This document shows, piece after piece, positions 45,851 through 52,984 of a stretch of DNA of 64,000 nucleotides (positions are counted from its first letter, which is position 1; each line of letters starts with the position of its first letter). Below the pieces are notes generated by a model, which saw only the letters and a list, made by a program, of their open reading frames with translations, was not told the origin of the DNA and made no database searches. This DNA comes from Streptomyces sp. NA04227 (GTDB lineage Bacteria; Actinomycetota; Actinomycetes; Streptomycetales; Streptomycetaceae): the NCBI RefSeq assembly GCF_013364195.1, contig NZ_CP054918.1:1415001-1479000 (forward strand), written 5' to 3'. The position numbers and the translations under genes are program-made.

Positions 45851-46483
45851 CTACAACTCCGGCCCGTCGCCGGGCTCTTCCTGGTACGAGTACCGCTGCT
45901 CGCGCCACGGGTCGCCCAGGTTGTGGTACCCGCGCTCCTCCCAGAAGCCGCGCCGGTCCGCGGTCATGTACTCGATGCCGCGGACCCACTTGGGGCCCTT
46001 CCACGCGTACAGGTGCGGCACGATCAGCCGGACCGGGAAGCCGTGCTCGGCGGTGAGCAGCTCACCGTCCTTGTGGGTGGCGAAGATTGTGCGCTCGGAG
46101 GCGAAGTCCTCGAGGCAGAGATTGGCGCTGTAGCCGTACTCGGCCCAGACCATCACATGGCTGACCTCGGCGGCGGGCGGCGCGAGTTCCAGGACCGCGG
46201 TGGCCGCCACCCCGCCCCATTCGGCGCCGAGCATGCTGAACTTCGTGACGCAGTGCAGGTCCGCCTCGACGGTCGTATAGGGCAGCGCGGTGAACTCCGG
46301 GTGTGTCCAGCGGGACTTGTCACCGCTCTTGGTGGCGCCGAAGACGGCGAACTCCCAGCGCTCCGGGCGGAACTTGGGCACCGGACCGTAGTGCGTGACG
46401 GGCCAGCCGCGCTGGAGCCGCTGCCCCGGCGGAAGCTCCGGCTGCCCTGCCTGCCGAGATTCGCGACCAACCGGATGACCCAT
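45851..46483 (-). CDS. Sulfite oxidase-like molybdopterin oxidoreductase
   Basis: The 210-residue protein has the sulfite-oxidase-type molybdopterin domain. Its cofactor cysteine is in DLHCVTKFSMLGAEWGGV. Other conserved segments are WTHPEFTALPYTTV, GYSANLCLEDFASERTIFAT and HGFPVRLIVPHLYAWKG. It lacks a dimerisation domain and an obvious signal peptide, so it is the short, cytoplasmic-looking type related to YedY/MsrP. The substrate is unknown. The ATG at 46483 was chosen over an upstream in-frame ATG (46543) by family length. Confidence 0.88.
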   Translation of the reverse strand: MGHPVGRESRQAGQPELPPGQRLQRGWPVTHYGPVPKFRPERWEFAVFGATKSGDKSRWTHPEFTALPYTTVEADLHCVTKFSMLGAEWGGVAATAVLELAPPAAEVSHVMVWAEYGYSANLCLEDFASERTIFATHKDGELLTAEHGFPVRLIVPHLYAWKGPKWVRGIEYMTADRRGFWEERGYHNLGDPWREQRYSYQEEPGDGPEL

Positions 46484-46641
46484 GCCTCCATCCTGACAGA
46501 CCCCACGCGTATGCCGTGACCTGGGCCCAGGCGATTCGGGCAACTCCCACTAAGCCTGCACTTACTGGACGCTCCCGATCACCGATGCGAGGATGCGGCC
46601 ACCATCCGCCAGCCACGCGATCCGGACAAGGAGTCCCACCG

Positions 46642-47121
46642 ATGCAGGGCGATCCCGAGGTCATCGAGTTCCTCAACGAGCAGCTGACGGCCGAGCTGAC
46701 GGCCATCAACCAGTACTTCCTGCACGCGAAGATGCAGGAGAACTTCGGCTGGACCAAGCTCGCCAAGTACACGCGGTCCGAGTCGATCGACGAGATGAAG
46801 CACGCGGAGCGGCTGACCGACCGCATTCTCTTCCTCGAGGGCCTGCCCAACTACCAGCGGCTGTTCCATGTCCGGGTGGGGCAGACGGTCACCGAGATGT
46901 TCCAGGCGGACCGCCAGATCGAGGCCGAGGCGATCGACCGGCTGAAGCGCGGTATCGAGGTCATGCGCACCAAGGGCGACATCACCTCGGCGAACATCTT
47001 CGAGGACATCCTCGCGGACGAGGAGCACCACATCGACTACCTGGACACCCAGCTGGATCTGGTCGACAAGCTCGGTGAGGCGCTCTACATCGCCCAGATC
47101 ATCGAGCAGCCCGAGAGCTGA
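46642..47121 (+). CDS. bfr: Bacterioferritin
   Basis: Bfr stores iron in a 24-subunit haem-containing shell. The 159 residues start MQGDPEVIEFLNEQLTAE, with ferroxidase ligands in the four-helix bundle (Glu18, Glu/His in SIDEMKHAERL, and EDILADEEHHIDYLDT). The haem-ligand methionine in DEMKHAE is present. AAGGAG lies about 10 bases upstream of the ATG at 46642. The Bfd-type gene is immediately convergent, and a strong bidirectional hairpin lies between them. Confidence 0.96.
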   Translation: MQGDPEVIEFLNEQLTAELTAINQYFLHAKMQENFGWTKLAKYTRSESIDEMKHAERLTDRILFLEGLPNYQRLFHVRVGQTVTEMFQADRQIEAEAIDRLKRGIEVMRTKGDITSANIFEDILADEEHHIDYLDTQLDLVDKLGEALYIAQIIEQPES

Positions 47122-47172
47122 GCCGGCCGGGCACTGCTCTACGCCGGGAAGGTCCGCGTACGCGGCGGAAGG

Positions 47173-47194
47173 GACGGCCGGGTTCTCCCCCGGC
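47173..47194. terminator. Bidirectional terminator between bfr and the Bfd gene
   Basis: CGGCCGGG and CCCGGCCG form a perfect 8-bp stem with a 6-base loop between two convergent iron genes. It would end both transcripts. Confidence 0.7.
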
Positions 47195-47200
47195 CGGACA

Positions 47201-47452
47201 TCAGGCGGCCTCGTCCAGCGCTTCGGCGAGAGCGGGTTCGGCGGCGAGCGCCGCAGCCGAGTCGCCCTGGTCCATCAGCTCACGACGCGGGCAGGCCTCA
47301 CGGCCGAGCAGTGCCTGTATACGCCGTACGCAGGAGCCGCAGTCCGTACCCGCCTTGCAGGCGGAGGCGATCTGCCGAGGCGTGCAGGCGCCGTCCTGTG
47401 CGTGCTGCTTGACCTGCGCTTCCGTCACACCGAAGCAATTGCACACAAACAC
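47201..47452 (-). CDS. Bfd-type (2Fe-2S) bacterioferritin-associated ferredoxin
   Basis: Bfd supplies electrons that release iron from bacterioferritin. The 83-residue protein starts (M)FVCNCFGVTEAQVKQHAQ with cluster cysteines at 4, 6, 38 and 41 (CNC and CGSC), the spacing of the family. An Ala/Glu-rich tail is extra. The GTG at 47452 has GGGGAGG upstream. It is convergent with bfr, and an iron-box-like sequence lies about 70 bases upstream, which fits iron repression and pairs it with the store. Confidence 0.9.
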   Translation of the reverse strand: MFVCNCFGVTEAQVKQHAQDGACTPRQIASACKAGTDCGSCVRRIQALLGREACPRRELMDQGDSAAALAAEPALAEALDEAA

Positions 47453-47522
47453 GCGGCCCACCTCCCCGGAATCACGCGGGAACCCTTGTTCGGATACTGC
47501 GAACGCTGCCCCGACTTCTCGG

Positions 47523-47541
47523 TGAGGCCAACCTAACCTTA
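47523..47541 (-). promoter_or_regulatory. Iron box (DmdR/IdeR type) upstream of the Bfd gene
   Basis: On the minus strand TAAGGTTAGGTTGGCCTCA matches the actinobacterial iron-box consensus TTAGGTTAGGCTCACCTAA at 14 of 19 positions. The left half is nearly exact. It overlaps plausible -10 sequences, so a bound regulator would block transcription of the Bfd gene when iron is plentiful. Confidence 0.7.
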
Positions 47542-47579
47542 CCCATAGCCCGGGTTCGCGAAAAGTCCCGCGTACGACG

Positions 47580-47610
47580 TTGGGGCGTGGATCACAGATC
47601 CACGCCCCAA
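47580..47610 (-). terminator. 14-bp perfect hairpin after DAHP synthase gene
   Basis: TTGGGGCGTGGATC and GATCCACGCCCCAA are perfect inverted copies around the loop ACA. It lies about 40 bases past the DAHP synthase stop and isolates that transcript from the iron-controlled Bfd gene downstream. Confidence 0.85.
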
Positions 47611-47651
47611 CGGCCGTTTCCGGCGTGCGCCCCGGCCCTCGGCCGGTTATG

Positions 47652-49004
47652 TCACTGGTCCCGGTACATCTCCGCGACCAGGAAGGCCAGGTCGAGGGAC
47701 TGGCTGCGGTTGAGCCGCGGGTCGCAGGCCGTCTCGTAGCGCTGGTGCAGGTCGTCGACGAAGATCTCGTCGCCGCCGCCCACGCACTCGGTGACGTCGT
47801 CACCGGTGAGCTCGACGTGGATGCCGCCCGGGTGGGTGCCCAGTTCCTTGTGGACCTCGAAGAAGCCCTTGACCTCGTCGAGCACGTCGTCGAAGCGGCG
47901 GGTCTTGTGGCCGGAGGCCGCCTCGAAGGTGTTGCCGTGCATCGGGTCGGTGACCCAGGCGACGACCGCGCCGGAGGCGGTGACCTTCTCGACCAGCTCG
48001 GGCAGGCGGTCGCGGACCTTGTCCGCGCCCATCCGCACGATGAAGGTCAGCCGGCCCGGCTCGCGGTCCGGGTCGAGGCGCTCGATGTACTGCAGCGCGT
48101 CCTCGGCCGTGGTGGTCGGGCCGAGCTTGATGCCGATCGGGTTGCGGATCTGCGAGGCGAACTCGATGTGGGCGTGGTCGTGCTGGCGGGTGCGCTCGCC
48201 GATCCAGACCATGTGGCCCGAGACGTCGTAGAGGTGCCCGGTGCGCGAGTCGGTGCGGGTGAGGGCGGACTCGTAGTCGAGGAGCAGCGCCTCGTGGGAG
48301 GCGAAGAACTCGACGGTGCGGAACTCCTCGGGCTCGGCGCCGCAGGCGCGCATGAAGCTCAGCGCCTGGTCGATCTCCCGGGCCACCTGCTCGTAGCGCT
48401 GACCGGAGGGGGAGGACTTCACGAAGTCCTGGTTCCAGGCGTGCACCTGGCGCAGGTCGGCGTAGCCGCCGGTGGTGAAGGCGCGCACCAGGTTCAGCGT
48501 GGAGGCCGAGGCGTGGTACATCCGCTTGAGGCGCTCCGGATCGGGGATCCGGGACTCCTCGGTGAAGTCGAAGCCGTTGACCGAGTCGCCCCGGTAGGTC
48601 GGCAGGGTGACGCCGTCGCGGGTCTCGGTGGGCTTGGAGCGGGGCTTGGAGTACTGCCCGGCGATCCGGCCGACCTTCACGACCGGCACGGATGCCGCGT
48701 AGGTGAGGACCGCGCCCATCTGGAGCAGGGTCTTGAGCTTGTTGCGGATGTGGTCGGCCGAGACGGCGTTGAACGCCTCGGCACAGTCGCCGCCCTGAAG
48801 CAGGAACGCCTCGCCCTTGGCGACGGCTCCCAGGCGGGCGCGCAGCTGGTCGCACTCGCCCGCGAAGACGAGTGGCGGATACGACTCGAGGTCCGCGATC
48901 ACATCGCGCAGAGCCTCGGCATCGGGGTACTCGGGCTGCTGCGCCGCGGGCAGGTCTCGCCAGGTGTTGCCACCGGCAGCGGTGGGCTTAGCGTTCACGG
49001 TCAC
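47652..49004 (-). CDS. Class II 3-deoxy-7-phosphoheptulonate synthase
   Basis: This enzyme joins phosphoenolpyruvate and erythrose 4-phosphate at the head of the shikimate pathway. The 450-residue class II (plant-like) protein shows LLQGGDCAEAF, VVKVGRIAGQYSKPRS, TYRGDSVNGFDF, HMVWIGERTRQHDHAHIEF and NPIGIKLGPTTT. Metal-site residues in GGIHVELTGDDVTECVGG are present. The GTG at 49004 gives (M)TVNAKPTAAGGNTWRDL; TACTGT seven bases upstream suggests a leaderless mRNA. A longer in-frame start is rejected. It lies about 2 kb from the anthranilate synthase gene, although on the opposite strand. Confidence 0.95.
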   Translation of the reverse strand: MTVNAKPTAAGGNTWRDLPAAQQPEYPDAEALRDVIADLESYPPLVFAGECDQLRARLGAVAKGEAFLLQGGDCAEAFNAVSADHIRNKLKTLLQMGAVLTYAASVPVVKVGRIAGQYSKPRSKPTETRDGVTLPTYRGDSVNGFDFTEESRIPDPERLKRMYHASASTLNLVRAFTTGGYADLRQVHAWNQDFVKSSPSGQRYEQVAREIDQALSFMRACGAEPEEFRTVEFFASHEALLLDYESALTRTDSRTGHLYDVSGHMVWIGERTRQHDHAHIEFASQIRNPIGIKLGPTTTAEDALQYIERLDPDREPGRLTFIVRMGADKVRDRLPELVEKVTASGAVVAWVTDPMHGNTFEAASGHKTRRFDDVLDEVKGFFEVHKELGTHPGGIHVELTGDDVTECVGGGDEIFVDDLHQRYETACDPRLNRSQSLDLAFLVAEMYRDQ

Positions 49005-49047
49005 CTGTCCAACAGTACGGGGTCCCGGGGGCCGGACGGCGGCCCGC

Positions 49048-50025
49048 TCAAGGGGTGAGACGGGCACTGGACGCCTCCGGAACGCCCTTCCGCAGGGCTA
49101 TCCGGAACCGCTCCCGGGACACCGGCCCGGGCGCGGCGAAGGCCAGTCTGCGGTGCTCCTTGCGGAGCATGAGGCGGGCCATCACCGGATGCCCGAGAGC
49201 GACCACCCGGAAGCGGAGTCTGCCGAGGCGGCCACCGCGAACCCGGGCCACCGTGTTGAGAGTCACACGGCGCTTTTCGGTGTCGATGTGCAGGGAAGCG
49301 CGGGCGTGGACTCCTGCTGTGTCGACGTTCAGCAGGAGTTCGTTCCCGCTTCGTTCGAGTACCGGGAAGGACTCGCGCAGTACGCCCGTCCACGCCTCGG
49401 GGTCGACGGGCTGACCCGGCAGCAGTTCCAGTTGCCAGGCGTCGTGGAAGTCGGCGGACTCCGGCCCACCGAGGGCGCCGCGGATCAGGGTGGCGTCCTC
49501 GGGGATCTCGGCGGCGGTGGCGCGCGGCCAGGCGAGGCGACCGAAGAGCGCGGCGCGTGCCGGGCGGCGGTGTCCGCGGCGCAGGGTGCCGGTGGCGAGT
49601 TCCTCGGCGTTGTCGAAGAGCTCCTCGACCATCGCCTCGTGCACGGGCTTGATCGCGGCGATCCACAGCAGCCAGTCGGCCGGGCCCTGCGGGGCGAACA
49701 GCTCGTGGCGCAGCCGGCAGCGATCCGGGCCCAGCGGCTCCACGGTCAGCTCGTGGTGGCCGGTGCCCGCGGGCAGGAAGTCGAAGCGGATCCGGCGGCC
49801 GGGCTCGTACGCCACGACCTCGTACTCCAGACCACCATGGCCGCCGACCGCGCCCACGCCCAGCGGGCGGTCGAGCCGCAGCGGGGGCCAGTCGGGCACC
49901 GGGAACACCGGGTCCTCCCAGGTGCTCAGCCGGTCGATCAGCGCTCCGACCCGGTCCGCCGACGCCGCGACGACCCGTTCGTGCACGTCGCGGACCTTGA
50001 TCCGCATTCCCGCACCCATCCCCAT
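49048..50025 (-). CDS. SRPBCC-DUF2867 fusion protein
   Basis: The 325-residue protein appears to have a DUF2867-type region and an SRPBCC (START-like) ligand-binding region, with EVVAYEPGRRIRFDFLPAGTGHHELTVEPLG split over two strands, then DWLLWIAAIKPVHEAMVEELFDNAEELATG. The second half (SADFHDAWQLELLPGQPVDP onward) resembles DUF2867. The ATG has GGAGGT upstream. It is divergent from a TetR gene with a palindrome between them, so it is probably a regulated target of that repressor. Its ligand is unknown, and the order of domains was judged by eye. Confidence 0.78.
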   Translation of the reverse strand: MGMGAGMRIKVRDVHERVVAASADRVGALIDRLSTWEDPVFPVPDWPPLRLDRPLGVGAVGGHGGLEYEVVAYEPGRRIRFDFLPAGTGHHELTVEPLGPDRCRLRHELFAPQGPADWLLWIAAIKPVHEAMVEELFDNAEELATGTLRRGHRRPARAALFGRLAWPRATAAEIPEDATLIRGALGGPESADFHDAWQLELLPGQPVDPEAWTGVLRESFPVLERSGNELLLNVDTAGVHARASLHIDTEKRRVTLNTVARVRGGRLGRLRFRVVALGHPVMARLMLRKEHRRLAFAAPGPVSRERFRIALRKGVPEASSARLTP

Positions 50026-50035
50026 GGCGCACCTC

Positions 50036-50073
50036 CATACGCTGGCGTATGTTCAACCGTACGGTAGCGTATG
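50036..50073. promoter_or_regulatory. TetR operator: two palindromic sites in divergent promoter
   Basis: A perfect palindrome CATACGC-TG-GCGTATG (50036-50051) is followed by a second, imperfect copy CGTACGGTAGCGTATG (50058-50073). They fill the whole gap between the SRPBCC gene and the TetR gene, and the second overlaps the TetR start codon. This is the classic layout of a self-regulated divergent repressor. Confidence 0.8.
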
Positions 50074-50664
50074 GACATGGCGCAACGAGCTTCGAGCACA
50101 GCGAAAAAGCCCCGGCTGACCGCCGAGAACTGGGCCGACGCGGCACTGGCCGCCATGCGCGAGGGCGGGCTCGCCGCGGTCGCCGTGGAGCCGCTGGCCG
50201 CCCGTCTCGGCACCACGAAGGGGAGCTTCTACTGGCACTTCACGGGGCGGGACGCGCTGATCGAGGCGGCGCTGCGGCGCTGGGCGCAGACGGAGACCGA
50301 GGCGACGATCGCCGCGCTCGAGGCGGAACCGGATCCGGAGCGGCGGCTGCGCGCCCTGTTCGTGGACGCCGTCGAATCGGCCACCGCCGACACCCTGGAG
50401 GTCTCGCTGCTCGCCACGGCCGACGACCCCCGGGTCGCCTCGGTCCTCAAGGAGGTCACCCGGCGCCGGATCGCGTACGTCTCCGAGCAGTTCGCCGCGC
50501 TCGGCTTCGACTCGGTGGAAGCGCACCGCCGCGGCTTGCAGGCCTACAGCGTCTACCTCGGCCACACCCAGCTCGGCCACGCCGTCCCCGAGGCACTGCC
50601 CTCCGGGCCCGATCTCGCCGCCTACCTGGACTCGGTCATCGACCCGCTGGTGCGCAGGGACTGA
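50071..50664 (+). CDS. TetR family transcriptional regulator
   Basis: The 197-residue protein has an N-terminal helix-turn-helix (LTAENWADAALAAMREGGL, then AVEPLAARLGTTKGSFYWHFTGRDALIEAAL, about 15-60). A helical C-terminal domain follows, similar to TetR_C families. ATGs at 50071 and 50077 are both possible starts, and the operator overlaps the first. It probably represses itself and the divergent SRPBCC-DUF2867 gene. The inducer is unknown. Confidence 0.9.
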   Translation: MDMAQRASSTAKKPRLTAENWADAALAAMREGGLAAVAVEPLAARLGTTKGSFYWHFTGRDALIEAALRRWAQTETEATIAALEAEPDPERRLRALFVDAVESATADTLEVSLLATADDPRVASVLKEVTRRRIAYVSEQFAALGFDSVEAHRRGLQAYSVYLGHTQLGHAVPEALPSGPDLAAYLDSVIDPLVRRD

Positions 50665-50735
50665 TCCGGTGGGTGCACGGAGCCCGCACGGACGGCCGGG
50701 CCGTCGCGCCGCCGCCGTCGGGTAGGGTGCCGCTC

Positions 50736-50792
50736 ATGTTCGCGCACTCGACCCGCACCTGGTGGTGGCCCGCTCCTTCGGCGGCCCACTGA
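50736..50792 (+). CDS. trpL: trp leader peptide TrpL
   Basis: An 18-codon frame reads MFAHSTRTWWWPAPSAAH with three consecutive Trp codons, the mark of a trp attenuator. It precedes the fused anthranilate synthase gene by 146 bases. TAGGGT at 50723-50728 lies seven bases before the ATG, and there is no ribosome site, so the transcript probably starts at or next to the ATG. A terminator hairpin follows. A trp attenuator is known for the same gene of another Streptomyces. Confidence 0.88.
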   Translation: MFAHSTRTWWWPAPSAAH

Positions 50793-50813
50793 CTGCGCGT
50801 ACCCAGCGAACCG

Positions 50814-50840
50814 AGGCCGCCCGAGGGCGGCCTTTCGTGT
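50814..50840 (+). terminator. trp attenuator terminator
   Basis: AGGCCGCC-CGAG-GGCGGCCT (50814-50833) is a perfect 8-bp stem with a 4-base loop, followed by a T-rich run TTCGTGTTTT. It lies 22 bases after the leader peptide stop. When tryptophan is scarce, ribosomes stalled at the three Trp codons should favour an alternative fold and let transcription proceed into trpEG. Confidence 0.85.
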
Positions 50841-50938
50841 TTTCCCGGGCCGTTCCTCCCCGCGTACGCCGCGCCCCCGGCGCCGCACGCAGGCAGCCGC
50901 ACGAGACCAGCGGCACCGAAGACCCGGAAGGAACCACC

Positions 50939-52984
50939 ATGGATAAGCCCAATCCGCTCAATCCATCCAATGCATCCAATGCATCCATTCCATCCAATCC
51001 GCTCGATCTGCTCGATCAGCTCGCACCCGGCACCGGACCCGGCACCCCGTTCGCCCTGCTGCACCGCCGCACCCCCGGACACCCCGCCGACACCGTCGAG
51101 GTGCTGCGCGGCCCCGTCGAGGAGTACGCGCGCCTGGCCGACATCCCCGTCGACGAACGGCCCCGGCTGGCGCTGATCCCGTTCCGCCAGATCCGCGAGC
51201 GCGGCTTCGACGTACGCGACGACGGCACACCGCTGGCCGTGCTGCGGGCGGACACCCGCGAGGAGATCCCGCTGGCGGAGGCGCTGGAGGCACTGCCCCG
51301 GCACGAAGTGCGGGTCGAGGGCGGCGGGTTCGACGTCGGGGACGAGGAGTACGCGCGGATCGTCGAGCGGGTCCTGGCCGAGGAGATCGGCAGCGGCGAG
51401 GGGGCCAACTTCGTCATCCGTCGCACCTTCCGGGGGCACCTGCCGGGCTTCGGGGCGGCGGACGCGCTCGCGCTGTTCCGGCGGCTCCTTGCGGGGGAAC
51501 GGGGCGCGTACTGGACCTATGTGGTCCACACCGGCGACCGCACGTTGGTCGGCGCGAGCCCCGAGGTGCACGTACGGATGTCCGGCGGCACCGTCACGAT
51601 GAACCCCATCAGCGGCACCTACCGGTACCCGGCCACCGGGCCCGACGCCGAGGGGCTGCTCCGGTTCCTGGCGGACGGCAAGGAGCAGGAGGAGCTGTCG
51701 ATGGTCGTCGACGAGGAGCTCAAGATGATGTGCACGGTCGGCGACCGCGGCGGCGTGGTGGTCGGCCCGCGTCTGAAGGAGATGGCCCATCTCGCCCACA
51801 CCGAGTACGAGTTGAGGGGCCGGTCCACCCTCGATGTGCGCGAGGTGCTGCGCGAGACGATGTTCGCGGCGACCGTCACCGGCTCGCCCGTGCAGAACGC
51901 CTGCCGGGTCATCGAGCGCCACGAGCCGCTGGACGCGGACGGCCGGGCCCGGGGCTACTACGCCGGGGCGCTCGCCCTGCTCGGGGCCGACGAGAACGGT
52001 GCGCAGACGCTCGACTCCCCCATCCTCATCCGTACCGCCGACATCGCGGCCGACGGACAACTGCGGGTGCCGGTCGGCGCCACACTGGTGCGCGGTTCCG
52101 ATCCGCACGGCGAGGTCGCCGAGACCCGGGCGAAGGCGGCCGCGGTGCTCGCGGCGCTCGGTGCGGCGCCGCGCCGCGCGGAGCCGGCCGGGGCGCGGCC
52201 GGTGCTGGCCGACGACCCCCGGGTACGGGCCGCGCTGGATGCCCGGCGCGAGCGACTGGCCCCGTTCTGGCTGCGAATGCAGCGGGCCGGTACGGAACTT
52301 GCCGGGCGGGCCGGTACGGAACTTGCCGGGCACGCGCTGGTGGTGGACGCCGAGGACACCTTCACGGCGATGCTCGCCCATCTGCTGCGGGCGGGCGGTC
52401 TGACCGTCACCGTCCGCCGCTACGACGAGCCCGGACTGCCCGGGGCGGCGCTCGCCCACCGGGGTCCGCTCGTCCTCGGCCCTGGCCCCGGCGACCCGGC
52501 CGACACGAGGGATCCGAAGATGCGCCTGCTGCGCTCGCTGACCGCCGACGCCCTCGCCCGCCATCCGTACGGGGTGCTCGGCGTCTGTCTCGGCCACGAG
52601 CTGATCGCGGCCGAACTCGGCCTGGACCTGGTGCGCAAGGCGGTGCCCTTCCAGGGCGCGCAGACCCGGATCGACCTCTTCGGGCGCGCGGAGACGGTCG
52701 GCTTCTACAACAGCTTCACCGCCCGCTGCGACAAGGCCCGCGCCGCCGCGCTCGCCGCCGAGGGGGTCGAGATCTCCCGCGATCCGGCGACCGACGAGGT
52801 GCACGCACTGCGCGGCCCGGGCTTCGCCGGGGTGCAGTTCCACCCGGAGTCGGTGCTGTCGGTGCGGGGCGAGGGGATCGTGCGGGAGCTGATGGGCGCG
52901 CTTGTCGCCGGGGCCGACGGGGCTGCCCGAACGCCGGGCGCACAGCCGGGCGCTCAGCCGAAGAAGACCCCCGCCTCCTCGTAG
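50939..52984 (+). CDS. trpE: Fused anthranilate synthase TrpE-TrpG
   Basis: This bifunctional enzyme makes anthranilate from chorismate and glutamine. The 681 residues hold a TrpE part (about 1-465; NPISGTYRYPATG, KEQEELSMVVDEELKMM, RDVLRET-type segment and AATVTGSPVQNACRVIE) and a TrpG amidotransferase part (about 485-665; GPGPGDPADTRD, GVCLGHELIAAELG with catalytic Cys, QFHPESVLS). The fused form belongs to the clade also found in rhizobia. A 24-bp tandem repeat lies in the linker, and nonamer repeats form the N-terminus. AAGGA precedes the ATG. Its end overlaps the convergent pfkA. Confidence 0.94.
   Translation: MDKPNPLNPSNASNASIPSNPLDLLDQLAPGTGPGTPFALLHRRTPGHPADTVEVLRGPVEEYARLADIPVDERPRLALIPFRQIRERGFDVRDDGTPLAVLRADTREEIPLAEALEALPRHEVRVEGGGFDVGDEEYARIVERVLAEEIGSGEGANFVIRRTFRGHLPGFGAADALALFRRLLAGERGAYWTYVVHTGDRTLVGASPEVHVRMSGGTVTMNPISGTYRYPATGPDAEGLLRFLADGKEQEELSMVVDEELKMMCTVGDRGGVVVGPRLKEMAHLAHTEYELRGRSTLDVREVLRETMFAATVTGSPVQNACRVIERHEPLDADGRARGYYAGALALLGADENGAQTLDSPILIRTADIAADGQLRVPVGATLVRGSDPHGEVAETRAKAAAVLAALGAAPRRAEPAGARPVLADDPRVRAALDARRERLAPFWLRMQRAGTELAGRAGTELAGHALVVDAEDTFTAMLAHLLRAGGLTVTVRRYDEPGLPGAALAHRGPLVLGPGPGDPADTRDPKMRLLRSLTADALARHPYGVLGVCLGHELIAAELGLDLVRKAVPFQGAQTRIDLFGRAETVGFYNSFTARCDKARAAALAAEGVEISRDPATDEVHALRGPGFAGVQFHPESVLSVRGEGIVRELMGALVAGADGAARTPGAQPGAQPKKTPASS
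50952..51005. repeat. Nonamer tandem repeat at the 5' end of trpEG
   Basis: Six imperfect 9-base units (ATCCGCTCA, ATCCATCCA, ATGCATCCA twice, TTCCATCCA, ATCCGCTCG) encode NPLNPSNASNASIPSNPL. Composition is strikingly AT-rich for this genome. The unit is in frame, so length changes would not break the protein. Confidence 0.85.
52283..52330. repeat. 24-bp exact tandem repeat in the TrpE-TrpG linker
   Basis: The unit CGGGCCGGTACGGAACTTGC CGGG occurs twice without mismatch and encodes RAGTELAG twice. It falls where the two enzyme domains join, so it changes linker length only. Confidence 0.9.
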
